Positions 1 through 7,800 of a stretch of DNA of 8,048 nucleotides are shown here, in pieces; the first letter of the stretch is position 1, and every line of letters starts with the position of its first letter. The notes under the pieces were generated by a model. It saw only the letters and a list, made by a program, of their open reading frames with translations, did no database searches and was not told the origin of the DNA. Location of the stretch: assembly GCA_030705945.1 (NCBI GenBank), contig JAUZPS010000195.1:1-8048 (forward strand), read 5' to 3'. Source of the stretch: Bacillota bacterium. Its GTDB lineage: Bacteria; Bacillota; Clostridia; Acetivibrionales; DSM-2933. The position numbers were made by a program, and so were the translations under genes.

Positions 1-1
1 A

Positions 2-1126
2 AAAGCGCTGAAGAAACAGTTGGACAATAGTGTATACTCTATTTTATACCTGAGCCAGGCGCTCATGGAACAAAAGCTTAAGTCAGGAATAAAGATGCTA
101 TATGCGCATTCTGCTGCAGGTGATGTATGCAACCCGGTTTATTCAGCAGTGTCAGGGTTGACTCATACCATTCATATTGAAAATCCGAATTTTACAATTA
201 AAACGATAGGATTAGAAGAAAACATTCTACATTCCCATAGTGTAATAAATCTTATATTGAAAGAGTTTGAAGAAGACGGCAGCGACGATATACTTTACAG
301 TCACGGGGAAAGGCTTGTAAGAAAGCTGGGAGAAATTGATGCCGGCAGTTTTGGGCATGAACCTCCCCATGTGAAGAAGGATGGAGTATATCTTATTACA
401 GGCGGCGCCGGAGAGCTGGGACTTATTTTTGCGAAGTACCTGGTTGAAAAGGAAAAGGTCAAGCTGGTGCTGACAGGGCGGTCTCAATTGGACAAGAATA
501 AGGAAAAAAGGTTGAGCCTGTTGGAGAAAGACGGCTCGCAGGTGGAGTACATCAAAGCGGACATTTCCAAAAAGGAAGAAGTCAACAAACTGGTGGAAGG
601 AATAAGGAATCGTTTTGGAGGAATCAATGGAATCATACATTGCGCAGGTGTTATCAGAGACTCTTTTGTCTTAAGAAAAAAGGCCGAAGAGATGGAGCAG
701 GTATTGGCTCCCAAGGTATTTGGCGCGATATGGCTGGATGAGGCGACAAAACAGGACGATCTGGATTTCTTCGTAATGTTTTCTTCCATAGCGGCCATGG
801 GAAACGCAGGCCAGGGGGATTATGCCTATGGCAACTGCTTTATGGACGATTATGCTTCGGAGCGCGCAAGGAGGGGAGGACATGGAAAAACCCTCTCCAT
901 CAACTGGCCGTTGTGGAAAGAAGGCGGAATGAAGACAGAGGATTATAAGGAAGCCTTGTTGTACGATTCCTTCGGGATTATGCCGCTGACCAATAAAAAC
1001 GGGATAGAGGCTTTTGAATTGGGATTGAGGTTACCTTTCTCCCAGGTGGGAATTATGGAAGGCGATGGAGACAGGATTCGAAAGGCATTGTTTCAGGTAA
1101 GGGGAAATAACAGGGAAGAGCGACAG
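2..1126 (+). other. Ketoreductase domain KR1 (B-type), N-terminus missing
   Basis: NADPH-dependent reduction of the beta-keto group on the module's ACP. The structural subdomain is cut by the window edge. The visible part aligns with the end of the same subdomain in subunit B (shared IENPNF/MENPSF and KTIG words). The catalytic subdomain starts near 383 with the cofactor loop TGGAGELG (398-421). Lys is at 713 (APKV), the Ser pair at 782-787, Tyr at 821 and Asn at 833 (YAYGN). The GVIRD stretch places Asp at 659-661 at the last position of the LDD motif, and no Trp lies eight residues before Tyr. By the usual KR rules this is B-type, giving a D-hydroxyl. The loop between the Ser pair and Tyr is one residue shorter than in KR2. 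Whether a DH precedes it upstream cannot be seen. Confidence 0.9.
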
Positions 1127-4100
1127 GTACTTCCTGAAGCAGTGAGACCGCTTGAAGCGGTAAGACAACCTGAAGCGGTGGTACAAACTGAAACTGTGGT
1201 ACAGGAATCATTACTGAAGGATAAAACCCAAGCATATTTGAAAAACTTGCTGTCCGGGGAACTGAAAGTACCACTTTCAAGGCTGGAATCAGGGGAACCT
1301 TTTGAAAGCTATGGGATAGACTCTATTGCAATCGTGAATATGACAAAGGAACTGGAAAAGGACTTCGGGAAACTACCCAAAACATTGTTCTTTGAGTACC
1401 AGACCATAAAGGAGCTGGCAGATTATTTTGTCTCAAACCATCAGACCAAGCTGATTGAAAGATACATTCCACTGGCCTCCGGCCTGGCTGAAGACGTTGC
1501 GCCTACAAAAGGTTTGACTTCAAAGCTTACGGAGCGTGCCCAACATCGTTTTGCCAAAAAGGTCCCTGAGTCTGAAGGTTATGAAAGCGGGCAGAGGGAA
1601 GGTATTGCAATTATAGGTGTAAGCGGAAGGTATCCGAAAGCTAGAAACCTTGATGAGTTCTGGGAAAATTTAAAAAACGGCAGAGACTGTATCACCGAAA
1701 TACCCGATGAACGGTGGAACTATTCCGATTACTACAGCGAGGACGGTAAGGGTTTCTCAAAAAGCAAGTGGGGCGGCTTTATAGACGATGAGGACAAATT
1801 TGACCCAATGTTTTTCAATATAACACCTAGAGAGGCAGCTTTTATGGACCCTCAGGAACGGCTGTTCCTTGAGACGGTATGGCATACGGTAGAAGATGCG
1901 GTATACACCAGAAAATTGTTGTCCAGATATACTGTAGGGGTGTTTGTCGGTGTCATGTACGGACAATACCAGTTGTTTGGAGCGGAGGAATCGCAAAAAG
2001 GCAATAAGATAGCTCTGGGGGCTTCCTTTGCATCTATTGCCAACCGGATCTCCTATTATTTTAATTTCCATGGGCCCAGTGTGGCTATGGATACCATGTG
2101 CTCATCCTCCCTGACGGCCTTGCATATGGCATGTGAGAGCATTTACAGGGGAGAATGTGAGGTCGCGGTTGCAGGTGGGGTCAATTTATCCATACACCCC
2201 AATAAATATATTCTGCTTAGTCAGGGAAACTTTTTGTCTAGTGACGGCAGATGCAGGAGCTTTGGTGAGGGCGGTGACGGCTATGTGCCGGGTGAAGGCG
2301 CAGGCGCGGTTTTATTAAAGCCTCTGAAAAAAGCTGTTCAGGATGGAGATAGAATATATGCCGTTGTAAAAGGAAGTGGAATCAACCACGGAGGTAAAAC
2401 AAACGGTTATACGGTGCCTAATCCCAATGAACAGGAGAGTCTTATCACGAGAGTATTGAAAAACAATGGGGTTCATCCCCGGACATTGAGCTTTATAGAA
2501 GCCCATGGGACAGGCACGGCCCTTGGAGACCCCATAGAGATTATGAGTTTAAGCAAGGCATTTGCAGAATGTGAAGGTGAGAAGCAGTTTTGTTCCATAG
2601 GGTCTGTGAAATCAAACATAGGGCATTTGGAAGCAGCAGCAGGCATTGCGGGAATAACAAAGATCATTTTACAGATGAAGCATAAAATGCTTGTACCGTC
2701 TATTCATTCGGATTATCTGAACCCCAATATCAGTTTTGACGATTCTCCCTTCTATGTGCAGCAGGAACTTGAGGAGTGGAAGCAGCCTGTTTTAAAGTTG
2801 GATGGAGGAGAAAGGACATATCCCAGAAGGGCTGGAATAAGCTCCTTCGGGGCAGGCGGTTCAAATGCCCACATAATACTGGAGGAGTATGAAAACCCAT
2901 CTGAATCGCAGCATGGGAATGAGCAGATTCCCCAGTTAGTAGTGCTCTCGGCGAAAAACGAGGAAAGGTTGAAAGCATATGCAAAAGACATTTGCAATTT
3001 CATGGAAGACAACGTGCTTCCAAATGGAGAAGACTTGAAATCTGTGTCCGGTTTGCATAACGAGGTACAAAAAGATATACTGCTTGCAGTTTCAGACATT
3101 ATGAATATCAGGGAAGAGGATCTCAATGCAGAGGACAAACTGGAGGAGTATGGCTTTGACATATTGAAGACGGTGGAACTGTCAGATAAAATCAACGGTT
3201 TGTACGATATCGGTTTGAATGCGGAAGTGTTTTACGAATACAATTCCATCAAAGCTTTTACAAAGTATATAGTCAAGGAATATAAAGACACTCTAATAAG
3301 ACATTACAGGGGAAAAGGGAAATTGGAACCCGTAAAGGGAACGGTGGCGGACAGCTTCAGCCTCATGGATATGGCATACACTCTGCAAGTAGGAAGAGAG
3401 GCGATGGAAGAGAGACTGGCGGTTATTGTCCAGGATTTTAACGGGTTACATGACAAGTTGACGGAATTTTGCAAGGGCGGGAAGCCGGTTGAGGACTTAT
3501 TCAGGGGAACAACCAGATCAAAAAGTACGAGCCCCGCGCTGCTGATTGAGGGGGAAGAAGGAGAAGAATTCATCAAAAAATTAATCCAGACAAGAAAACT
3601 TTCCAAACTGGCCGAATCATGGGTGTCCGGTATTGAAATAGATTGGAAATCCGCCTATGAGGGATATATGCCCCGACGGATTTCACTGCCTGTATACCCG
3701 TTCGTGAAAGAGAGGTGCTGGGTAAAAATGAGCAGGGGCGCCATCATTCGCCGGGATAGAGACTCAAAGTCCGAAAAACTGCATCCTTTAATCGACCGGA
3801 ACATTTCAAGCTTTAAAGAACAGAAATTTCTGACACGTTTTGACCGCAGCAGCTTATATTTGTTCACCGGTAAAAACTATGGATGCCCATTGATTAACGG
3901 CATGGTTTTCCTCGATATGATGAGAGCGGCTGGTGAAATGTCCGCAGAAGTATCGGTTCATGCTATAAAGGATCTGGAATGGTCAAAGCCGGCAGGCCTT
4001 GCGAGTGAATATATGGATTTGCAAATAAGTTTGTTCCAGGCAGATGAACATGTTGACTGCGAAATCGTAACAAAAGGGGCTGAAAGCGGATTGGTAGTAC

Positions 4101-4744
4101 TAGCTCAGGGAAAGTTGTTTATGGAAGAAACTGAAGATGCTCAAAAGGTTAATCAATTCAATTTGGAGGAGATTAAGAAACGGCGCAGCGTTCATAAAAA
4201 CGGAAAGGAATGCTATGCGTTTTTAGAAAGAAGTGGGCAGGTACAAAGTTCCGGGCTGCGTGTTATTGAGGAGTTTTTTGCGAATGGAGCGCAAGCCTTA
4301 TCAAAGCTTGCGCTGCCTGAAGAGATGAAACCGCAGTCGGGTGAGTTCGGGCTTCATCCTGCGCTCTTGAACGGAGCTTTGCAGACCATATCAATGATGC
4401 CGGAAATGGATAAGGAAACAGAAAGTGGTTTGTTATATATACCATATTCAGTTACCGAGACATTTATTATCAATAAATTGAACAATGCATGCTATGTGTA
4501 TGCAATAAAAAGAAATACGGATATAGATCAAATGCCTGCAAATGAAGTTCAATTCGATATACACTTTTTGGATGCCGAAGGAAGGGAACTGGTAAGACTT
4601 TCGGGCTTTTCCGTCAAGGCTGAGGGCGTTAGCTTTGGAAGTTCTCATAAAACAAAAAGCTACGATTTGGAAGACCTGCTCCAAAAGGTACGTTCAGGCG
4701 AATTAACTGCGAAACAAGTCAGGAAGCTAATGGGGGTAGTGTAA
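2..4744 (+). CDS. trans-AT polyketide synthase subunit A, 5'-partial (KR-ACP-KS-ACPlike-DH0-dock)
   Basis: Large modular type I polyketide synthase subunit, cytosolic, 1580 residues visible. The frame is open to the left edge, and residues before the first TTG (position 20) still match a KR structural subdomain, so that TTG is not the true start and the gene begins upstream. Domains in order (residues counted from position 2): KR about 1-375, repeat linker 378-401, ACP with Ser441, KS 534-964 (Cys700, His835, His875), ACP-like insert about 1020-1098, KS flanking linker about 1118-1240, DH-like 1260-1545, docking helices 1554-1580. No GHSxG acyltransferase motif is present, which with the flanking linker indicates a trans-AT system. 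It ends a module before its KR and ACP; these lie on the next subunit, translated from an overlapping start. Expected role: one condensation on a chain from the upstream KR-ACP, then hand-over within the split module. Product unknown. Confidence 0.95.
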   Translation, partial: KALKKQLDNSVYSILYLSQALMEQKLKSGIKMLYAHSAAGDVCNPVYSAVSGLTHTIHIENPNFTIKTIGLEENILHSHSVINLILKEFEEDGSDDILYSHGERLVRKLGEIDAGSFGHEPPHVKKDGVYLITGGAGELGLIFAKYLVEKEKVKLVLTGRSQLDKNKEKRLSLLEKDGSQVEYIKADISKKEEVNKLVEGIRNRFGGINGIIHCAGVIRDSFVLRKKAEEMEQVLAPKVFGAIWLDEATKQDDLDFFVMFSSIAAMGNAGQGDYAYGNCFMDDYASERARRGGHGKTLSINWPLWKEGGMKTEDYKEALLYDSFGIMPLTNKNGIEAFELGLRLPFSQVGIMEGDGDRIRKALFQVRGNNREERQVLPEAVRPLEAVRQPEAVVQTETVVQESLLKDKTQAYLKNLLSGELKVPLSRLESGEPFESYGIDSIAIVNMTKELEKDFGKLPKTLFFEYQTIKELADYFVSNHQTKLIERYIPLASGLAEDVAPTKGLTSKLTERAQHRFAKKVPESEGYESGQREGIAIIGVSGRYPKARNLDEFWENLKNGRDCITEIPDERWNYSDYYSEDGKGFSKSKWGGFIDDEDKFDPMFFNITPREAAFMDPQERLFLETVWHTVEDAVYTRKLLSRYTVGVFVGVMYGQYQLFGAEESQKGNKIALGASFASIANRISYYFNFHGPSVAMDTMCSSSLTALHMACESIYRGECEVAVAGGVNLSIHPNKYILLSQGNFLSSDGRCRSFGEGGDGYVPGEGAGAVLLKPLKKAVQDGDRIYAVVKGSGINHGGKTNGYTVPNPNEQESLITRVLKNNGVHPRTLSFIEAHGTGTALGDPIEIMSLSKAFAECEGEKQFCSIGSVKSNIGHLEAAAGIAGITKIILQMKHKMLVPSIHSDYLNPNISFDDSPFYVQQELEEWKQPVLKLDGGERTYPRRAGISSFGAGGSNAHIILEEYENPSESQHGNEQIPQLVVLSAKNEERLKAYAKDICNFMEDNVLPNGEDLKSVSGLHNEVQKDILLAVSDIMNIREEDLNAEDKLEEYGFDILKTVELSDKINGLYDIGLNAEVFYEYNSIKAFTKYIVKEYKDTLIRHYRGKGKLEPVKGTVADSFSLMDMAYTLQVGREAMEERLAVIVQDFNGLHDKLTEFCKGGKPVEDLFRGTTRSKSTSPALLIEGEEGEEFIKKLIQTRKLSKLAESWVSGIEIDWKSAYEGYMPRRISLPVYPFVKERCWVKMSRGAIIRRDRDSKSEKLHPLIDRNISSFKEQKFLTRFDRSSLYLFTGKNYGCPLINGMVFLDMMRAAGEMSAEVSVHAIKDLEWSKPAGLASEYMDLQISLFQADEHVDCEIVTKGAESGLVVLAQGKLFMEETEDAQKVNQFNLEEIKKRRSVHKNGKECYAFLERSGQVQSSGLRVIEEFFANGAQALSKLALPEEMKPQSGEFGLHPALLNGALQTISMMPEMDKETESGLLYIPYSVTETFIINKLNNACYVYAIKRNTDIDQMPANEVQFDIHFLDAEGRELVRLSGFSVKAEGVSFGSSHKTKSYDLEDLLQKVRSGELTAKQVRKLMGVV
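1133..1204 (+). repeat. Four tandem 18-bp repeats encoding a Pro/Glu/Val-rich interdomain linker
   Basis: Four in-frame 18-bp units: 1133-1150, 1151-1168, 1169-1186 and 1187-1204. They encode PEAVRP, LEAVRQ, PEAVVQ and TETVVQ. Each unit has the pattern x-Glu-Ala/Thr-Val-x-Gln/Pro, and the DNA units share a tgaagcggt-like core in the first three. The repeat lies between KR1 and ACP1, where a flexible tether is expected. It probably arose by unit duplication and followed by drift. There is no such repeat between KR2 and ACP2. Confidence 0.85.
1208..1446 (+). other. Acyl carrier protein ACP1
   Basis: Carrier domain that holds the growing chain on a phosphopantetheine arm. The attachment motif is YGIDSI, with the Ser codon at 1322-1324, followed by the helix II pattern and the LPKTLFFEY stretch typical of trans-AT PKS carrier domains. 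Length is about 80 residues, normal for the family. It receives the KR1-reduced intermediate and donates it to KS1 immediately downstream. Confidence 0.92.
1601..2893 (+). other. Ketosynthase domain KS1, catalytically complete
   Basis: Decarboxylative Claisen condensation. The domain starts at GIAIIGVSGRYP. The nucleophile Cys is in DTMCSSS (codon 2099-2101). The two His residues are in EAHGTGT (codon 2504-2506) and NIGH (codon 2624-2626). The end is marked by GGSNAH (2855-2872). Presence of both His residues argues against a non-elongating KS0, which commonly lacks one of them. The Met before the active Cys (DTM rather than DTA) distinguishes it from KS2. It should accept the chain from ACP1. 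Confidence 0.95.
3059..3295 (+). other. Degenerate ACP-like insert between KS1 and its flanking linker
   Basis: About 79 residues with the carrier-protein pattern: an amphipathic first helix, then a KLEEYGFD approach, a helix II, and VFYEYNSIKAFTKYI matching the FFEYxxIxxLxxY end of real ACPs such as ACP1. At the phosphopantetheine site the motif reads GFDIL, with Ile (codon 3161-3163) in place of Ser. It therefore cannot be primed in the usual way. It lies between the start of the post-KS linker (PQLVVLSAKNEERL, from 2930) and the flanking part (MDMAYTLQVGREAMEERL, from 3365). The role may be structural or a protein-binding surface; this is inference. I recall similar inserts in other trans-AT synthases but cannot verify it here. 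Confidence 0.75.
3353..3724 (+). other. KS flanking linker typical of trans-AT PKS
   Basis: Starts with the DMAYTLQVGREAMEERL signature and ends with RRISLPVYPFVKERCWV, the conserved stretch that packs against the KS in modular synthases. In cis-AT enzymes an acyltransferase sits in this region; here there is none and no GHSxG motif. This supports acyl transfer by a separate AT protein. The WVSGIEIDW stretch before the end is also typical. Confidence 0.85.
3779..4636 (+). other. Dehydratase-like domain with all catalytic motifs lost (DH0)
   Basis: Double-hotdog DH fold recognised from LHPLIDRN at its start, INGMVFLDMMRAA, GLHPALLNGALQ and the closing FxVHFLDAEGxE-like strand. Every functional motif has changed. 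The HxxxG His is Gly (codon 3869-3871, in FTGKNYG). The Pro of the LPG motif is Asn (3896-3898). The YGP motif reads QSS (4244-4252). The Asp of HPxxxD is Asn (4370-4372). Length is about 286 residues, normal for a DH, so decay is by substitution and not truncation. Dehydration is not expected. A pyran synthase or isomerase role is unlikely because those variants normally keep the His. The domain may remain as scaffold next to KS1 and the docking helices. Confidence 0.85.
4661..4741 (+). other. C-terminal docking helices of subunit A
   Basis: The last 27 residues form a predicted pair of short helices: DLEDLLQKVRSG, then a turn and ELTAKQVRKLMG. They end the protein directly after the DH. The pattern resembles the first residues of subunit B, and together they fit the four-helix-bundle docking type described for trans-AT subunit junctions. 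The charge is slightly positive, against a clearly acidic partner. Partner choice is inferred from adjacency and similarity. Confidence 0.7.
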
Positions 4745-4746
4745 TG
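4732..4746 (+). promoter_or_regulatory. Overlapping stop-start (TAATG) with G-rich ribosome binding site
   Basis: The TAA of subunit A (4742-4744) shares its last A with the ATG of subunit B (4744-4746). A GGGGGT stretch at 4732-4737 lies six bases before the ATG and is a plausible, moderately good Shine-Dalgarno site. The better AGGAAG at 4721-4726 is too distant. The arrangement indicates translational coupling, which would help equalise the two halves of the split module. Confidence 0.7.
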
Positions 4747-4845
4747 AACAGGGAAGGTTTAACAATAGGCGAAATTCTCGACAGGGTGGAAGAGCGCCGG
4801 ATAACACCGGAAGAAGGGTATAGACTTATTGAGGGACTTGGTGGA
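4744..4845 (+). other. N-terminal docking helices of subunit B
   Basis: The first 34 residues contain two predicted helices, TIGEILDRVEERR and TPEEGYRLIEGL, joined at an Ile-Thr-Pro turn. The segment is acidic overall. It matches the subunit A tail position by position in its hydrophobic pattern (LL..V....LT......L against IL..V....IT......L). It precedes a poorly conserved spacer and then the KR. It probably pairs with the A tail to bring KR2-ACP2 to KS1. Confidence 0.7.
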
Positions 4846-7800
4846 GTAAATATGGATTCCGGGCTTTCCGGAGCTAATATCGAGCTTCCGGAAAGTGTAT
4901 ATTACAGGAGCGCATGGGAAAAGAGCATGTATAATGAAAAAGATGCTAAGGGTCAGGTTATTGACGATCTTGTAATTTTTGATACGGATGTGGAGTTTTT
5001 CCGTGTGATAAGGCAGAAGGCAGCAAATAGCCATAGAATCAGCCTTGTGCTTATTGGAGAAACCTTCGGGAAAAAGGAAGATGGAATTTATCATATAAAT
5101 CCTTCAATTAGTGAGGACTATGAGAAGCTGACAGAAGACTTGACAGAGCAAGGCATTGTTCCTAGCCATATAATCCACAGATGGTCAAACAGCAGCCTTG
5201 AACATGAGTCCCTTCCATTAAAAGATATACTTGAAAGAAGCATATATTCGGTATTCTTTCTTGTAAAGGCTTTGATGAAAAAGAAATTAAGCAACTCAAT
5301 CATTTTATATACCTATCCTGTTCAGGAAAATACTGACGGCGATCTGGGGAAGATGCAGCCGTACCATGCCGCAGTAAGCGGGTTTGCTAAAACGTTGTTT
5401 ATGGAAAACCCGAGTTTTATATTAAAAACAATCGGGATATGCGCAACTTCCTCAGGTGTCCAGGGAGAAGCAGCATGGGCAATGGGCATGCTCATGAATG
5501 AATTCAATGCTTCCATGCCGAGGGAACTGGAGATCCGCATGGAGGATAATGTAAGATACTTAAGAAGGCTTGAGGAAATAAAGGTAATCCAGGGGGAACA
5601 CCTTTTATTCAGGTACAGGGGAGTCTACTTGATTGCCGGAGGTCTTGGGGGTCTTGGGTTTATTTTTGCAAAATACCTCTCAGGGAAGTTGAAAGCCCGG
5701 CTGGTTCTTACGGGCAGGTCAAGCCTGAATCCGGAAAGTGAAAGTAAAATCAGGGAACTTGAGTCTTTGGGGGCTGAAGTTGTATATATGGAAGGGGATA
5801 TAGCCCGCAGAGAGGATGTTGAAAAAATTGCAGACAGGGTTAAAGCTCTTTTCAATGAAATCAACGGGGTCATTCATTGCGCAGGAGTATACAGGGATGG
5901 CTTCATTATAAGGAAAACCCGAGAGGATATGGAACCAGTGCTTGCCCCAAAGGTATACGGCGCGGTTAATCTGGATGAGGTTTTTGAAAAGGAGAACCTA
6001 GATTTCTTTCTGCTCTGTTCTTCCATGGCCGGTGTGACGGGAAAGGTTGGACAGTGCGATTATTCCTATGGCAACAGCTTTATGGATAATTATGCTAAGA
6101 TGCGTGAAACCTTGAAAAATGCGGGCAGACGCTCCGGAAAATCGGTATCTGTAAATTGGCCCTTATGGGAAGAAGGCGGAATGAAGCTTTCAAAGGATGA
6201 GCAGGACATGATGAATGAACAGGCTGGTATGGAAGCCCTGCCTACCACCGAAGGGATAAAGGCGCTGGAAGCTTCCTTAACGGCTTCCAGCCATCAGATG
6301 ATGGTCTTATACGGTAGTAGGAATAAAATACGGGAGTATTTCAGCAGAAACTTTTTTTCAGGCAAAGAAGATGCAAAACCGTCAGCAGCTTCCGTAGACA
6401 CCGAAATTATACGTCAAAAGACCGAAGAGCTTCTTAAAGGCATACTTGCTGAAGAAGTGGGAATGAGTGAAGAGAGTATTGATGTAAACACAAATTTTGA
6501 AGAGTATGGGATTGATTCCATTATTATAAATCAATTTAATGTACATGTGGAGAAAAAACTCGGTTCGCTGCCCAAGACCCTGTTGTTCGAGTACCGCAAC
6601 TTACGGGATATGGCAAATTTTGTTGCAAATAATTACAGAGAACAGGTTGTATCAAATTTAGGGCTGGGGGTAAAGGAATCCCAGGGTGGCGGAGATAAAA
6701 CAGAACCCAGCGTAGATCTTCAATGGAAGACATTGAAATCCATGGGTGAAAGCAGCAGGGGCAAGGTGAATGCCAAATATGGAACTCCACAGGAGAGCGA
6801 CGCAGACAAGGGGGATATTGCCATTATCGGTGTAAGCGGCCGCTATCCGCTTGCAGATAATTTGCAGGAGTTTTGGGCTAATATGAAAAATGGCAGGGAT
6901 TGTGTCACTGAAATTCCGGTCAGCCGTTGGGACTACCGGTTGTATTACGACCCTGAAACCGAGAAAATCAAGGAAGGAAAAATGTATTGCAAATGGGGAG
7001 GCTTTATCAACCATATTGATACATTTGACCCGCTCTTTTTTAATATATCTCCCCGGGAGGCCGAAATAATGGACCCACAGGAAAGGCTGTTCCTTGAAAT
7101 CTCATGGGGAGCATTAGAGGATGCAGGGTATACCAAAAGTCTTCTTAAGAGGTATGCTCATGGGGACATAGGTCCAAATGTAGGTGTGTTTGTGGGAGTG
7201 ACCAGCAATACATACCAACTTCTTGGGGCTGAACAATGGGGGATGGGGAACAGGGTTATTACCGCTTCAACTCCATGGTCTGTTGCCAACAGGGTGTCAT
7301 ACCTTCTGAATTTAAGCGGGCCAAGTGTGCCGGTAGATACCGCATGCTCCTCAGCCCTTGTCTCTATTCATATTGCCTGTGAGAGCTTGAAAAAAGGCGA
7401 ATGCAGGATGGCTATTGCTGGAGGGGTCAATTTATACATGCATCCTTCCAAGTACGTTTCAATGTGCCAGATTAAGATGTTGTCAAGAAAAGGAAGGTGT
7501 CACAGCTTCGGCGCGGAAGGAGACGGATTTGTACCTGCTGAAGGAGTTGGGGCTATCCTCTTAAAGCCGCTCAAAGAAGCTATAGATGATGGAGATCGTA
7601 TTTACGGGGTGATTAAGGGAACAGCTATCAACCACGGCGGCAAAACCAGCGGCTATTCGGTTCCAAACCCCAATGCTCAGGCAGAGGTGATTTCTGAGGC
7701 GATAAAAAAGTCCGGTATCAGCGCAAGGACCGTTAGCTATATTGAAGCCCACGGTACCGGAACAGCCCTGGGTGACCCCATCGAAATTGCAGGCCTGACA

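Noticed and set aside
20..22. TTG as the start of subunit A
   Set aside because: The frame is open to the left edge and the preceding residues continue the KR structural subdomain, so the gene begins upstream.
821..853. Near-identical DNA in KR1 (821-853) and KR2 (6061-6093), and similar stretches between KS1 and KS2, as signs of recent gene conversion
   Set aside because: The stretches encode the conserved YxYGNxFMD and KS core motifs and differ at third positions, so protein conservation explains them.
2133..2318. Plus-strand frame of 61 codons inside KS1
   Set aside because: It overlaps the conserved KS1 core in another frame and encodes no recognisable protein.
1601..2893. KS1 as a non-elongating KS0
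   Set aside because: Cys and both His residues are present in normal motifs, so condensation should be possible.
2752..3195. Antisense open frame of 147 codons, and other minus-strand frames such as 227-640, 6658-7014 and 4759-5094
   Set aside because: All lie opposite well-conserved PKS domains, have no recognisable protein features, and show no ribosome site or spacing that suggests a gene. They are shadows of the plus-strand coding.
2930..3726. Possible embedded acyltransferase between KS1 and DH
   Set aside because: No GHSxG motif and not enough length once the carrier-like insert and flanking linker are accounted for.
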